This document shows positions 1-8,054 of a DNA stretch of 49,357 nucleotides, piece after piece. The notes under the pieces are model-generated. The model saw only the letters and a program-made list of their open reading frames with translations, was not told the DNA's origin and searched no databases. The number at the start of each line of letters is the position of its first letter. The first letter of the stretch is position 1. Position numbers and translations under genes: made by a program. The DNA comes from UBA6901 sp035256085 (lineage in GTDB: Bacteria > Pseudomonadota > Gammaproteobacteria > Acidiferrobacterales > UBA6901): positions 1 through 49,357 of the forward strand of contig DATEYP010000046.1 in NCBI GenBank assembly GCA_035256085.1, read 5' to 3'.

Positions 1-256
1 CCTGCCGAGAACGCTAGCGCCCTACCGTGACAAACTCTTCGGCTTGACCATCGACCCCGGCCGCCTGCAGCAGATCCGCACGGAGCGCCGTCCCAACAGC
101 GTGTATGCCAGTGCCGAACAATGCCGATTCGAGGTTGAAGCCGCCAAGGCCATGTACCTGCGGGAACAGGTCCCCTTCCTTGACACCAGCACCGTCTCCA
201 TCGAAGAAATCGCCACCACCATTCTTCAGAAAGCCAACTTGCAGCGGCGTATCTAG
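1..256 (+). CDS. ppsR: PEP synthetase regulatory protein PpsR, C-terminal part only
   Basis: The open frame runs in from the left edge in frame 2 and ends at TAG 254-256, so only about the last 84 residues are visible. They match the C-terminus of the DUF299/PpsR family, with the landmarks PYRDKLFGLTIDP, RRPNSRYAS-like RRPNSVYAS and the SIEEIATTI stretch. From family knowledge, PpsR is a bifunctional kinase/pyrophosphorylase that inactivates PEP synthase by ADP-dependent phosphorylation of a threonine and reactivates it with phosphate, so it sets the direction of the pyruvate/PEP step. The N-terminal P-loop region lies outside the window. The gene marks the conserved left flank of the defence island. 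Confidence 0.9.
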   Translation, partial: LPRTLAPYRDKLFGLTIDPGRLQQIRTERRPNSVYASAEQCRFEVEAAKAMYLREQVPFLDTSTVSIEEIATTILQKANLQRRI

Positions 257-284
257 CACCAGCCACGCGGCCTTCCGGCGGCTG

Positions 285-531
285 TCATCTGAACGGTTTC
301 TCACACGCGTTGGAAGGGGAAGTCCGGAAGAACTGATACGGACCCGCACGCAATCTATCGAAGAGTCCAAGAGTCACATCGCTGTACAGCGGTATCTCAT
401 ACGCATACTTGGATTCCGCTTTCTCAATAAATGCCTTCCAATTCTCGAACGATGGAAGAACCGTGTAATTAAGGGCATTTCGGTGTTGGTAAACAATGAT
501 TGCGCCTGTCGTTGGGTCCTTGCGCCTTCAT
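285..531 (-). pseudogene. Small unrecognised gene, apparently frameshifted
   Basis: An ATG at 531-529 overlaps the TAA of the upstream metalloprotease gene (TAATG), as expected for translational coupling. That frame stops after about 20 codons. A +1 shift around base 522 opens a protein-like frame to TGA 285-287 of about 78 codons, containing DPTTGAIIVYQHRNALNYTV and ending SPSNACEKPFR. The composition (aromatic and charged residues, plausible secondary structure) looks like real protein and unlike the other frames. I do not recognise the family. It may be a decayed last gene of the hsdR operon, or intact with a sequencing error. It fills the 275-bp stretch between ppsR and the protease gene. 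Confidence 0.4.
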
Positions 532-860
532 TAGTTGGCGGTCCAAGTTTTTGCCTGCGTACTCTTTAGCCTCCGCTCCAGCAAGCCAAAATCACCCAGA
601 TGGGCCGTCATTAAGCTCTTCCAGAGCTTGCCGTGGTTTGGGACACTGAAATGCAGGAGTTCATGGACAATCACGTACTCTCCCAGCTTTTTGTCTAATT
701 CCAATAACTCGGCATTGAAATTGAGATTGCCGTTGGTTGAGCAGGAGGCCCACTTGTTACGCATGGGGCGGATGGCCAATGAACGCACCGTGATGTCCAG
801 CTTGACGGCCCACTCGAATACGCGGGCCTTGAATTCTCCCTTATCGCGCCAGGCACTCAT
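531..860 (-). CDS. YgjP-like (DUF45/M48) zinc metallopeptidase
   Basis: The 109-aa protein has the zinc-peptidase signature HELLHFSVPNHGKLW: HExxH at about residues 66-70 followed by a third histidine in the NHG segment. This is typical of the YgjP/WLM-like metallopeptidase domain, also called DUF45 or 'M48 family'. It is shorter than the usual ~230-aa YgjP and corresponds to the catalytic C-terminal half; small versions like this commonly follow type I restriction hsdR genes. The start ATG (858-860) overlaps the hsdR stop (857-859) as ATGA, so the two are translationally coupled. Its substrate is unknown; a role in turning over restriction or phage proteins would be inference. Confidence 0.85.
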   Translation of the reverse strand: MSAWRDKGEFKARVFEWAVKLDITVRSLAIRPMRNKWASCSTNGNLNFNAELLELDKKLGEYVIVHELLHFSVPNHGKLWKSLMTAHLGDFGLLERRLKSTQAKTWTAN

Positions 861-3844
861 GGCCGAAAGCTCTTCTGAAGCAGCATGAACAACGCCTCGA
901 CGGTGGCGGTTACCTTCTCAATATCGCCCTCCTCCGCATAGAGGGCGAATGTCACCTGCTTTCGTACTTCGCGCAGCTCAGCCTCGCTGCGCTGCCAGTT
1001 GGGGTACTTGGCGAACGCCGCAGCCACCTTGCGGCTCGCGGCCTCCGGGTTCGGGATGCCATCATCGGTCAGCTTGCACAGGACAAAGTAGGTCAGCCCA
1101 TCCAATCCCTTCGCAAGTTGCTCCTTCTTGCGGCGTTCGTTCTTCTCAAGCTCATCGAGTAGCGTGGCCAGCGCCTCGGCGGTGGTCGTTTGCCGGTCCT
1201 CAAAGCTCTCTTGCACCGCCTTGGCCCGCTCCGACAGGGCGACGAGGAAGGGATCATCACTATTCTCTTCTGCGGTCTTTTCGATGGATTTGACGAGGTT
1301 GATGACCTTCGTGTTGTCGTTTTCGTGCTTGCTCTTTATATGCTCTATGGTTTCCTCGTTCACCTCGATGTATTGGAAAACCGGCTCGATATATTTCACG
1401 CCGATCATCGACTGCACCAGTTCGTTGGTCTTCTTCTGGAACGCCCTGTCTACATAGACCTTCTTGGCGTAGGCATTGCGCACCACGGCGTAGATGGAGG
1501 ATAGGGTCGTGTAATCGTCGATAAACGGCCGCAGGAACGCATCCGGCGAAATGATCTCATAGAGCATCTCGATTTCCTTATATTCCTTGAAGAACTCCTT
1601 GCGCCGCTCCTTGTCGCGGAAGTGCTCGATCAAGTTGTCCACATCCTTGTCGTTGAACTTCTGCGTCACCAGCGCCAGATACCCCGGAGCCTTGGTCTCC
1701 ATCTTTGACTTGAACAGTTGCTTGAGCAGGCCGAGGTCCTTGACGATGGCATTGATCTCGTCGCTGTCGAAGGCCAGCGCCTTTTCCAGCTTGTCGAAAA
1801 TGCCCACGAAATCGAGCACGAAGCCGTGCGGCTTTACCATTTCGGCCGCTTCGTTCTCGTAGGGACGGTTCACACGCGCGATGGCCTGGAGTAGCGTGTG
1901 ATCGCGCATCGGCTTGTCGAGGTACATGGCATAGAGGATCGGGGCGTCAAAACCAGTGAGCAGCTTTTCGGTGACGATCAGAATCTTCGGCCACTCGCCG
2001 ACCTTGGTAAAGTTCTTGCGAATCTGCTTCTCTTTCTTGTCGTCGAGGTGCCACTTCTTAAGGTGTGCCGGGTCGTTGTTGCTGCCGGTGAAGACGATCT
2101 CGGAATATTCCGGCGGCAGAATCTTGTCGAGTGCCTCCTTGTAGAAGGCGCAGGCTTCGCGGTCCACGGCCACCAGGAACGCCTTGTAGCCAAGCGGCTC
2201 GACGTTCTGACGGAAATGATCAGCCACGAACTGCGCCACCTTCGGCACCCGGTCCTTGCCCTTGAGGAAGTTCTTCAGGTTTACCGCCCGTTCGAGAATC
2301 TTGTTCAGCTCCTCGATGTCGGCGATGCCCTCGGTTTCGGCCAGCGCCAGAAACTCCTTCTCCATGATCTCGTGCGGCACGAGCATCTCGTTCGGCGCGA
2401 GGTTGTAGTAGAGCGGCAGCGTGGTGCCGTCCTCGATGCTCTCGCTGATGGAATACTTGTGCAGGTAGCCCTGGTCGTCCTCGCAGCCGAAGGTCTTGAA
2501 CGTCCCCTTGCCGTAAACGGTCTTGTCCACGGGCGTGCCGGTGAAGCCGATGTAGCTCGCGTTCGGCAGGCCGGCCATCAGGTAATTGCCTAGGTCGCCG
2601 CCGGTGGTGCGGTGCGCCTCATCGATGAGCACGAAGATGTTCTTGCGCGTGTTGAGGTTCGCCGGCATGTCGCGGAACTTGTGGATCATGGTCACGACGA
2701 TGCCGCGGTAGTCCTGCCCTTTCTCGTCCAGCAGCTTGTTGAGCGTGGTAATACGGTCGGCGTGTGCCACGTTGCCCAGACCCACCGCCGCCAGATTCTT
2801 GAGCATCTGGTCTTCCAATTCGTTGCGGTCGATCATCAGCAGGATAGTCGGCTTCTGCGCCGCGTTGGCCTTGAACAGCAGCTCGGCGGCCTTGATCATG
2901 GTGTAGGTCTTGCCGCTGCCCTGCGTGTGCCAGACGAGACCGCGCGAGCGTTTCGGATCGAGAGCACGCGCCACCACCTTGTCCACTGCCGCCGTCTGGT
3001 GCTGGTGCAGAATGAACTTTTGGAGTTCCTCCTCCTTCTCGGCGAACAGGATAAAGTCCTTCAACACGCGCAGCAGATGCAGCACGGCGCAGAAGCTCTT
3101 CACCTTGGCTTCGAGGTTGCCGACCTCGTCGCTCTTCCAGCGGAAGATGTTCCGCCGCACCGTGTTCCACGTCACCCCATAGGCGAAGCCGATAGCCTCG
3201 GTGACGGTGAACAGCATCTCCGGCACCATCACCTCAGGTGTCTCGGAGTGGTAGCGGCGAATCTGGTCCACCCCGAGCGCGGTCGCCTCGTCCTTGGTGG
3301 CGTTCTTGCATTCGATCACCAGCACCGGGATGCCGTTGATGAGGAACACCACGTCCTCGCGCGTGCCGTGGCGGCCGTTGTGGACGTAGAACTCCTCGGT
3401 CACCTCGTACACGTTGCGCCATTGCTCGCGCGGCCGAGTCAGATCCGCGTAATCGATGATCTGAAGATCCAGCTCGCGGTTTTCCTCGGCGCAGAAGAAC
3501 TTGCCCTGGTTGCGGAGGTAGGCGAGAAAATCCCGGTTGCCGGCGATGTCGGCGTTCAGCCGCTGGAACTCACCAACCAGCGCGCCTTCGGCCTCTTTAT
3601 ATTTCGGGTTGAAGGCGCGCACTTGGGCGTGAAGCAGGTCGCCGAAATAGAGCGACGCCCTGCGCGCCTCATCCGCATTCTCCCTCTCCCCGCCATTCAT
3701 CCCCTCTCCCTCTGGGAGAGGGCTGGGGTGAGGAGGAAATCCACGCCTCATCTCGGCTTCGGCGCGCGGCACAAAACGCCAGCCGATCTCCTGCGCGTAC
3801 GCGAGGATGCGGGCTTGGACGGTTTTGTGTTCGCTGGGTTTCAT
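857..3844 (-). CDS. hsdR: Type I restriction enzyme, R (restriction/translocation) subunit
   Basis: The protein is 995 aa. Its N-terminal nuclease domain carries the PD-(D/E)XK core (DVVFLINGIPVLVIECKN). The superfamily-2 motor follows with motif I WHTQGSGKTYTM, motif II IDEAHR, motif III FTGTP and motif VI IARVNRPY, then a helical C-terminal domain that docks on HsdM. HsdR pulls DNA through the bound complex and cuts at a distance. ATG 3844-3842 was preferred to the TTG one codon earlier because it overlaps the hipA stop (TGATG). An in-frame palindromic repeat encoding about 20 residues (from FPPHPSPLPEGEG on, around residue 37) replaces sequence that the remnant hsdR at 8051-8212 still has. 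hsdM and hsdS are 9 kb upstream, separated by other defence genes. Confidence 0.95.
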   Translation of the reverse strand: MKPSEHKTVQARILAYAQEIGWRFVPRAEAEMRRGFPPHPSPLPEGEGMNGGERENADEARRASLYFGDLLHAQVRAFNPKYKEAEGALVGEFQRLNADIAGNRDFLAYLRNQGKFFCAEENRELDLQIIDYADLTRPREQWRNVYEVTEEFYVHNGRHGTREDVVFLINGIPVLVIECKNATKDEATALGVDQIRRYHSETPEVMVPEMLFTVTEAIGFAYGVTWNTVRRNIFRWKSDEVGNLEAKVKSFCAVLHLLRVLKDFILFAEKEEELQKFILHQHQTAAVDKVVARALDPKRSRGLVWHTQGSGKTYTMIKAAELLFKANAAQKPTILLMIDRNELEDQMLKNLAAVGLGNVAHADRITTLNKLLDEKGQDYRGIVVTMIHKFRDMPANLNTRKNIFVLIDEAHRTTGGDLGNYLMAGLPNASYIGFTGTPVDKTVYGKGTFKTFGCEDDQGYLHKYSISESIEDGTTLPLYYNLAPNEMLVPHEIMEKEFLALAETEGIADIEELNKILERAVNLKNFLKGKDRVPKVAQFVADHFRQNVEPLGYKAFLVAVDREACAFYKEALDKILPPEYSEIVFTGSNNDPAHLKKWHLDDKKEKQIRKNFTKVGEWPKILIVTEKLLTGFDAPILYAMYLDKPMRDHTLLQAIARVNRPYENEAAEMVKPHGFVLDFVGIFDKLEKALAFDSDEINAIVKDLGLLKQLFKSKMETKAPGYLALVTQKFNDKDVDNLIEHFRDKERRKEFFKEYKEIEMLYEIISPDAFLRPFIDDYTTLSSIYAVVRNAYAKKVYVDRAFQKKTNELVQSMIGVKYIEPVFQYIEVNEETIEHIKSKHENDNTKVINLVKSIEKTAEENSDDPFLVALSERAKAVQESFEDRQTTTAEALATLLDELEKNERRKKEQLAKGLDGLTYFVLCKLTDDGIPNPEAASRKVAAAFAKYPNWQRSEAELREVRKQVTFALYAEEGDIEKVTATVEALFMLLQKSFRP
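3690..3733. repeat. CCCTCTCCC/GGGAGAGGG palindromic repeat inside hsdR
   Basis: A perfect 9-bp inverted repeat (3702-3710 and 3714-3722, loop TCT) is followed by GCTGGGGTGAGG, the standard flank of this repeat family elsewhere in the window. It is read in frame as part of HsdR. It lies between the conserved RRGF and DEARRASLYFGDLL segments. Confidence 0.85.
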
Positions 3845-5148
3845 CAAAAACTTTTTAACCGAAGTGTTCGCTGAATCCGGTTGCGTACCGAAAGCGATAC
3901 ACCCGCTTCTTCGGCATAATCCTCCCAGCGGGATACTGTTTCCCGCACCTCGTTGACAATGTTCTCGGCTCGCCCGCGCTTCATCGAAACGGCCTTCGCG
4001 CAGGCCTTGAAATCATCCATCGTGAAGTCATCACGCTTGCCGTTCATAGTCATCTGGTGGCTGGCCGTCCATGCGCCGGAAGGATTAAAACTGTAGATCA
4101 CGTCAAAGGCAGGCGAAAGCGACCATTTTCCGGTTTTATCCATCAGGAAAGCGATGTTTTTGACATGGTCGTCCTGATTGCGTGCGACGATGTTAAACAC
4201 CATGCGGCGGAACTGTTCCTCGATCGCGCCCATTGGCAACCCCAACTGTCGAATCACCAGCAGCGCCTGTTCATAGGCATAGGCACCCGCCATATTGAAA
4301 TCGTAATGCGCCAGCGCGCAAAGCGATTGCATGTGGAGTTTCTCGCCACCGGCAAGACGGTCAAAACGCCGCGTCATAAAATGACGCCGGCCGTTTTCCT
4401 CGAACAGCCGGCATTCGCTGATATCGATACCGCAGTCCCTGGCCATCTTGTAATAGGCGTATTCAATGACGCCATAACCTCGCGGGTCTTCGAGTTCCTT
4501 GTCCCTGTTCCCTTGGACACCGTCAAATTTCAGCAGCCAGTATTCGAAACCCTCGCCTGCCGGAATCTGGCCGGAACGGACCTCGTTGGTTGATGGACTC
4601 CAGGCAATCACCGCCTTGGCCCGGGCGCCACCGGCCGAGGTGCCGACCCGCAGGATATCGGTCAACGCCTGTTCCCGGCTTTCATCGGCAAAGGAAGCCC
4701 GAAGATCATTGCGATGGGTGAGTACTTCCGATGCCAGCTCAACCAGCTTGTCGATTTGTATCCGGCTGGCCTGCCGCGCTTTGGGCCCAGTCGCGGGCGC
4801 AAATTCCAAAGCCCCCATCCCGCGCTCGCCGGTATAGCAAAGCCGTTCGACCACATTGAACGAGTCCGGCTGCCGGCCCTGAGTGGCCAGCCAGGCATCA
4901 ATCAGTACGTGACCGAACTTGTCCGGGAGCGAGTCCGCCAGCAGTCCGGGCAGCCCGTAAAAGGTCTTTCGGGATAACTCGGGGAAGGCGTAGACGCGGT
5001 TGGAAAGCGGCATTGTGAGCGGCGAAATCTCGATGCCGCTTCTGGCAAACGACGGGTCGTACTCGAAGGCAGCCACATCCTTGCCCTCGTCCAGCAAAAC
5101 CGCACCAATCGTACGCCCCCAAAGCCTGACTTCGGCAACGGTACTCAT
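3844..5148 (-). CDS. hipA: HipA-family serine/threonine kinase toxin
   Basis: The protein has 434 aa from ATG 5148-5146, chosen because it overlaps the hipB stop as ATGA. The N-terminal subdomain (WGRTIGAVLLDEG, FSPLTMPLSNR-like segment) and the kinase core are present, with ARNQDDHVKNIAFLM carrying the catalytic aspartate and SPAFDVIYSF the metal-binding aspartate. In E. coli, HipA phosphorylates glutamyl-tRNA synthetase and drives persistence; related toxins have other targets, so the target here is unknown. The gene sits directly between its antitoxin and hsdR, sharing one base with the hsdR start codon (TGATG). Toxin and restriction subunit are therefore likely on one transcript, and HipA may guard retention of the restriction module. 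Confidence 0.93.
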   Translation of the reverse strand: MSTVAEVRLWGRTIGAVLLDEGKDVAAFEYDPSFARSGIEISPLTMPLSNRVYAFPELSRKTFYGLPGLLADSLPDKFGHVLIDAWLATQGRQPDSFNVVERLCYTGERGMGALEFAPATGPKARQASRIQIDKLVELASEVLTHRNDLRASFADESREQALTDILRVGTSAGGARAKAVIAWSPSTNEVRSGQIPAGEGFEYWLLKFDGVQGNRDKELEDPRGYGVIEYAYYKMARDCGIDISECRLFEENGRRHFMTRRFDRLAGGEKLHMQSLCALAHYDFNMAGAYAYEQALLVIRQLGLPMGAIEEQFRRMVFNIVARNQDDHVKNIAFLMDKTGKWSLSPAFDVIYSFNPSGAWTASHQMTMNGKRDDFTMDDFKACAKAVSMKRGRAENIVNEVRETVSRWEDYAEEAGVSLSVRNRIQRTLRLKSF

Positions 5149-5495
5149 GTTTTGCCATCCCAGGACCACGGCTTATAGGACCGATCCGAACGGCGGCGTC
5201 TTGAGGCACGTTGCCGCACTTTTCCCTTTTGCTTTAGCAAATTCATCGGTCTCGGCCCGGCCTCGGGGATCATGCGATCCAGACCCGGCAAGAGATCCAG
5301 CACCCGAAGAATCCGGATGATGCTCGACATTTGCGCGGAGGCCCCACCTTCAACCCGCTCAACCGTCCGCTTGGCGACACCCGCCTGATCGGCCACATCC
5401 GCCTGAGTCAATTGAAGATCAAGCCGACGCCGCGCAACACGCTCGCCGATCTCGGCAAGAATAGCGTCATCTGCAAGGAGTTTTGATATCTTCAT
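5145..5495 (-). CDS. hipB: HipB-like XRE-family antitoxin and transcription regulator
   Basis: The protein has 116 aa from ATG 5495; a TTG three codons upstream is the only alternative. It contains a helix-turn-helix at about residues 18-70 (RRRLDLQLTQADVADQAGV, then TVERVEGG) and a basic tail (RQRASRRRRSD). HipB-type proteins neutralise HipA and repress their own operon through palindromic operators. The gene ends in an ATGA overlap with hipA. An AT-rich leader with a GATATAT/ATATATC palindrome lies upstream and is a good operator candidate. Confidence 0.88.
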   Translation of the reverse strand: MKISKLLADDAILAEIGERVARRRLDLQLTQADVADQAGVAKRTVERVEGGASAQMSSIIRILRVLDLLPGLDRMIPEAGPRPMNLLKQKGKVRQRASRRRRSDRSYKPWSWDGKT

Positions 5496-5552
5496 AGTCG
5501 CCAACTTTAACGATTTATATGCTAAACATTCTGATTTATCGACATATATGGC

Positions 5553-5571
5553 GATATATATATGATATATC
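5553..5571. promoter_or_regulatory. Candidate hipB operator palindrome
   Basis: Seven-base arms GATATAT and ATATATC are separated by 5 bp, 58 bp upstream of the hipB start in an AT-rich tract. The position suits autoregulation by HipB, but the sequence differs from the E. coli HipB operator (TATCC...GGATA), so the assignment is inference. Confidence 0.4.
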
Positions 5572-5779
5572 TGAATAAGTCTAGTCGTCTATTATGGCGA
5601 ATTCTTCAAATTACTAGAAGTAATTCGCGAATAATGACGAATTATAAATTTTTAATGGTAAATTATTTACGGATGAGTTCAGATTTTTGGCATGATTCAG
5701 CAAAGTGCGCCACTTAAAGTGGCGCGCAAGTGTTTTCTACGCCCCTTCGATTCACGCGAGTTCAGACTGAATTCTTCAT

Positions 5780-5813
5780 ACCCAAATTGGGTTTGATGCT
5801 ACCCATTTTGGGT
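5780..5813. promoter_or_regulatory. Two tandem ACCCAWWTTGGGT palindromes 21 bp apart
   Basis: ACCCAAATTGGGT (5780-5792) and ACCCATTTTGGGT (5801-5813) are near-identical palindromes with a start-to-start spacing of 21 bp, two helical turns. This is the usual layout of paired dimer operators. They are enclosed by a second inverted repeat, CAGACTGA (5763-5770) and TCAGTCTG (5825-5832). No regulator gene adjoins them directly: hipB lies 285 bp away and rloA 312 bp away. Confidence 0.5.
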
Positions 5814-5831
5814 ATCCGCAGTAGTCAGTCT

Positions 5832-5984
5832 GGTAGGGTGGGCACGCTGTTTGTGCCCACGCGTGCAGGCCCTGCATCTTCGCATCTTCGCGCCCCTCCC
5901 GCGTGTGCGGGAGGCAAGTGCGTAGGGTGCGCCCTGCCGCACCGGTTCCGATTTCCGCGTGGGCACTTCGTGTCCACCCTACCC
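5832..5984. repeat. Inverted-repeat element with GTAGGGTGGGCACG ends
   Basis: The left end GGTAGGGTGGGCACG continues to GTGCCCACGCG, and the right end CGCGTGGGCAC continues to GTCCACCCTACC. The arms are imperfect inverted copies around a ~90-bp centre containing another partial unit (CGTAGGGTGCGCCCTGCCGC). It looks like a non-coding MITE-like or palindromic repeat. No transposase is present. Confidence 0.6.
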
Positions 5985-6124
5985 AGCTTTGTCACCAACA
6001 GTTTCCCAGCGATTAATCTTGTAAATTCACATATATTATATGTTTAATACTTAAAATTATTTGACAAATCGACATTATTGTACGAAATTACAATTTATTC
6101 TAATAAATAATCCGTCTTAAAGCC

Positions 6125-7381
6125 ATGCTAATTGAGTTCCGCGTCGGCAACTATCGCTCAATCCGGGACGAGCTTGTCTTGAGCCTGGTTGCATCCACGG
6201 ATAAGTCGCATCGCGAGACCCACGTGGTGCATATCGGTCCCAAGGCCATCCCGGACATGCTGCGTAGCGCTGTCTTATATGGCCCGAATGCCGGAGGAAA
6301 GTCCAACCTGGTCAACGCCGCGGCATTCATGCGCGCGGTGGTGGCCGATTCGGCCACCACCATGCAACTGGGCCAGACCTTCAATGTGCAGCCCTTTCGG
6401 CTGAACCCAAACACCGCCAAGGAGCCAACCCGCTTCGAGCTAACATTCCTTGAAGATGGAGTTCGCTATCAATACGGATTCGCGCTAACAGCAGATCGCG
6501 TAACAGAAGAATGGCTTCTGGCATATCGCACCGCCAAGCCGCAACAGTGGTTCACTCGTCACTACGACCCGGACTCAAGCCGCGATGTCTATGAGTTCGG
6601 TTCGCACCTGACCGGCCAACGCAAGCTGTGGCAGGAATCCACCCGCACCAATGCCCTCTTTCTCTCCACTGCCGTCCAACTCAACAGCGAGCAGCTGCGC
6701 CCTGTATTTGCCTGGATAGTACATAAGCTAGTCGTTTTCGGCGCCGGTGTACTTCCTCAGATTGACTTCTCCGTTGGCATGCTCCAGCAGAGCGAGGGCA
6801 AGCAGGCCATACGCGAGTTTATGGCCTCCGCTGACATCAGCATTACCGATATTGACGTAGCCCCACGCAAGGGCGTGGCACAGACATTCAACTTTGACGC
6901 CGCCACTGGCAAGTCCGATGTCCGTACCGAAGAACGTGACTTTCTGATGCCGCAGTTTCGTCACGAAACTGAACACGGCTCGGCCACCTTCGAACTCGGT
7001 GATGAATCCTTGGGCACTCAACGGCTGTTTGCATTGGCGGGACCGGTGCTGGACATTCTCAAGGCCGGGCGCATCCTGATCGTGGATGAGCTCGATAGCA
7101 GTCTGCATCCTTTGCTGGTGAGGCGACTGGTAAGTCTGTTTCACAATCCCAAGATCAACACGGCCAACGCACAGCTCGTTTTTACTACTCACGACACCAC
7201 ACTGCTCGACCCCGATCTGCTCCGCCGCGACCAGATCTGGTTTGTCGAGAAGAATCGCGAGCAGGTCACCACGCTCTACCCGTTTACTGACTTCAGCCCC
7301 CGCAAAAAGGAGGCATGGGAACGTGGTTATCTCTTGGGCCGATTCGGCGCGCTGCCTTTCTTCCGCGATCTGGTGTCGTAA
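6125..7381 (+). CDS. AAA15/RloA-type ATPase (AbiLi-like defence protein)
   Basis: The 418-aa protein starts with the SMC/ABC-like N-terminus LIEFRVGNYRSI and has a Walker A LYGPNAGGKSNLVNA (about residues 52-66). An ABC-type signature region lies near FELGDESLGTQRL, Walker B is ILIVDELDSSLHPLL, and a D/H-loop FTTHDTTLLD follows. This is the RloA/AbiLi family: restriction-linked ATPases paired with RloB, a Toprim-related putative nuclease. Pairs of this kind are known as AbiL abortive-infection systems. The RloB partner begins 8 bp downstream but is frameshifted. The pair runs opposite to the surrounding restriction operon and interrupts it, which points to insertion as a separate module. Confidence 0.88.
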   Translation: MLIEFRVGNYRSIRDELVLSLVASTDKSHRETHVVHIGPKAIPDMLRSAVLYGPNAGGKSNLVNAAAFMRAVVADSATTMQLGQTFNVQPFRLNPNTAKEPTRFELTFLEDGVRYQYGFALTADRVTEEWLLAYRTAKPQQWFTRHYDPDSSRDVYEFGSHLTGQRKLWQESTRTNALFLSTAVQLNSEQLRPVFAWIVHKLVVFGAGVLPQIDFSVGMLQQSEGKQAIREFMASADISITDIDVAPRKGVAQTFNFDAATGKSDVRTEERDFLMPQFRHETEHGSATFELGDESLGTQRLFALAGPVLDILKAGRILIVDELDSSLHPLLVRRLVSLFHNPKINTANAQLVFTTHDTTLLDPDLLRRDQIWFVEKNREQVTTLYPFTDFSPRKKEAWERGYLLGRFGALPFFRDLVS

Positions 7382-7389
7382 GAAACCCT

Positions 7390-8054
7390 ATGGGGCGCGA
7401 TAATCAGCCCAAGGAACGCCAGGCTCGGGCACTGGCGCGCAAGAAAGCCAACCGCGCCAGCTACGAACGCATCCTGATTGTCAGCGAAGGCGAAAAAACG
7501 GAACCGTTGTACTTCGAAGAAATTTGCCAACACTACCGGCTGCACACGGCCAATATCCGCATGATGCCAAGCGCCTATGGCACCACGCCCCAGCAGGTGG
7601 TGGATTTCGCCAGAGACGAGTGCCTGAAAACGCGGGAGTGGGAACATGTGTTTTGTGTTTTTTACGCGACGACCACCCCAGGGCCAACTTTGATAACGCC
7701 ATGGCGAGCACTGCCGCTCTGGACAAGAAACACAGGAATGAGCTTAAACAGCCCATTCGCTTCACCGCTATTCCATCCATCCCCTGCTTCGAGTTATGGC
7801 TGTTATTGCATTTCGAGCGTATTACCCGCGAGTGTCATCGCAATGAGGTCTATAACCTTCTGCGACAGCCCGGCCGTCTGCCAGGATACGATAAAAGCCA
7901 GGGCGGTCACTTTGCCAGAACCCGCCACCTGCTCGACACGGCCTATGGGAACGCGGCAACACTGACTGCGGAACGGAAGCGCCATGGTAACGAAAATCCG
8001 TTTACCGCCGTAGACACACTGGTCAAGTTGCTGACGGGTTTGAAACCCGATTAA
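7390..8054 (+). pseudogene. RloB-like protein (AbiLii-like), disrupted by a frameshift
   Basis: Frame 1 from ATG 7390 encodes the RloB N-terminus (RASYERILIVSEGEKTEPLY, then EHVFCVF). At about 7658-7668 the family's conserved continuation jumps to frame 3: RDDHPRANFDNAM, PSIPCFELWLLLHFE, GHFARTRHLL, ending at TAA 8052. Restoring one C in ACGCGAC gives VFCVFYRDDHPRANFD, a normal RloB join with the acidic motif. The simplest reading is a 1-bp deletion. The T6 run at 7658-7663 also leaves room for -1 slippage or a sequencing error. RloB proteins have a Toprim-related fold and are thought to be the effector next to the RloA ATPase. If the shift is real, the module is probably inactive. Confidence 0.75.

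Larger units (their letters stand above)
5496..6124. other. AT-rich divergent intergenic region with several palindromes
   Basis: No convincing gene lies between hipB and the rloA-like gene, which diverge from here. The region has an AT-rich hipB leader (5505-5690), an imperfect palindrome CGAATTCTTC...GAAGTAATTCG (about 5594-5627) and a perfect palindrome GCGCCACTT-A-AAGTGGCGC (5707-5725). Two tandem operator-like palindromes (5780-5813) and a large inverted repeat element (5832-5984) follow. Next to rloA is an AT-rich stretch with TTGACA at 6061 but no well-spaced -10. The only long frame here (5730-6047) reads through the repeat and is not protein-like. Confidence 0.6.

Noticed and set aside
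5730..6047. A 105-codon open frame upstream of rloA
   Set aside because: It runs through the inverted repeat element and has no protein-like features or ribosome-binding site.
7658..7664. Programmed -1 frameshift at the T6 run in rloB
   Set aside because: Slippage would give Leu-Arg-Asp-Asp at the join, whereas restoring one base gives Tyr-Arg-Asp-Asp. No stimulatory stem or pseudoknot was recognised downstream, and RloB is not known to use frameshifting, so a mutation or sequence error is simpler.
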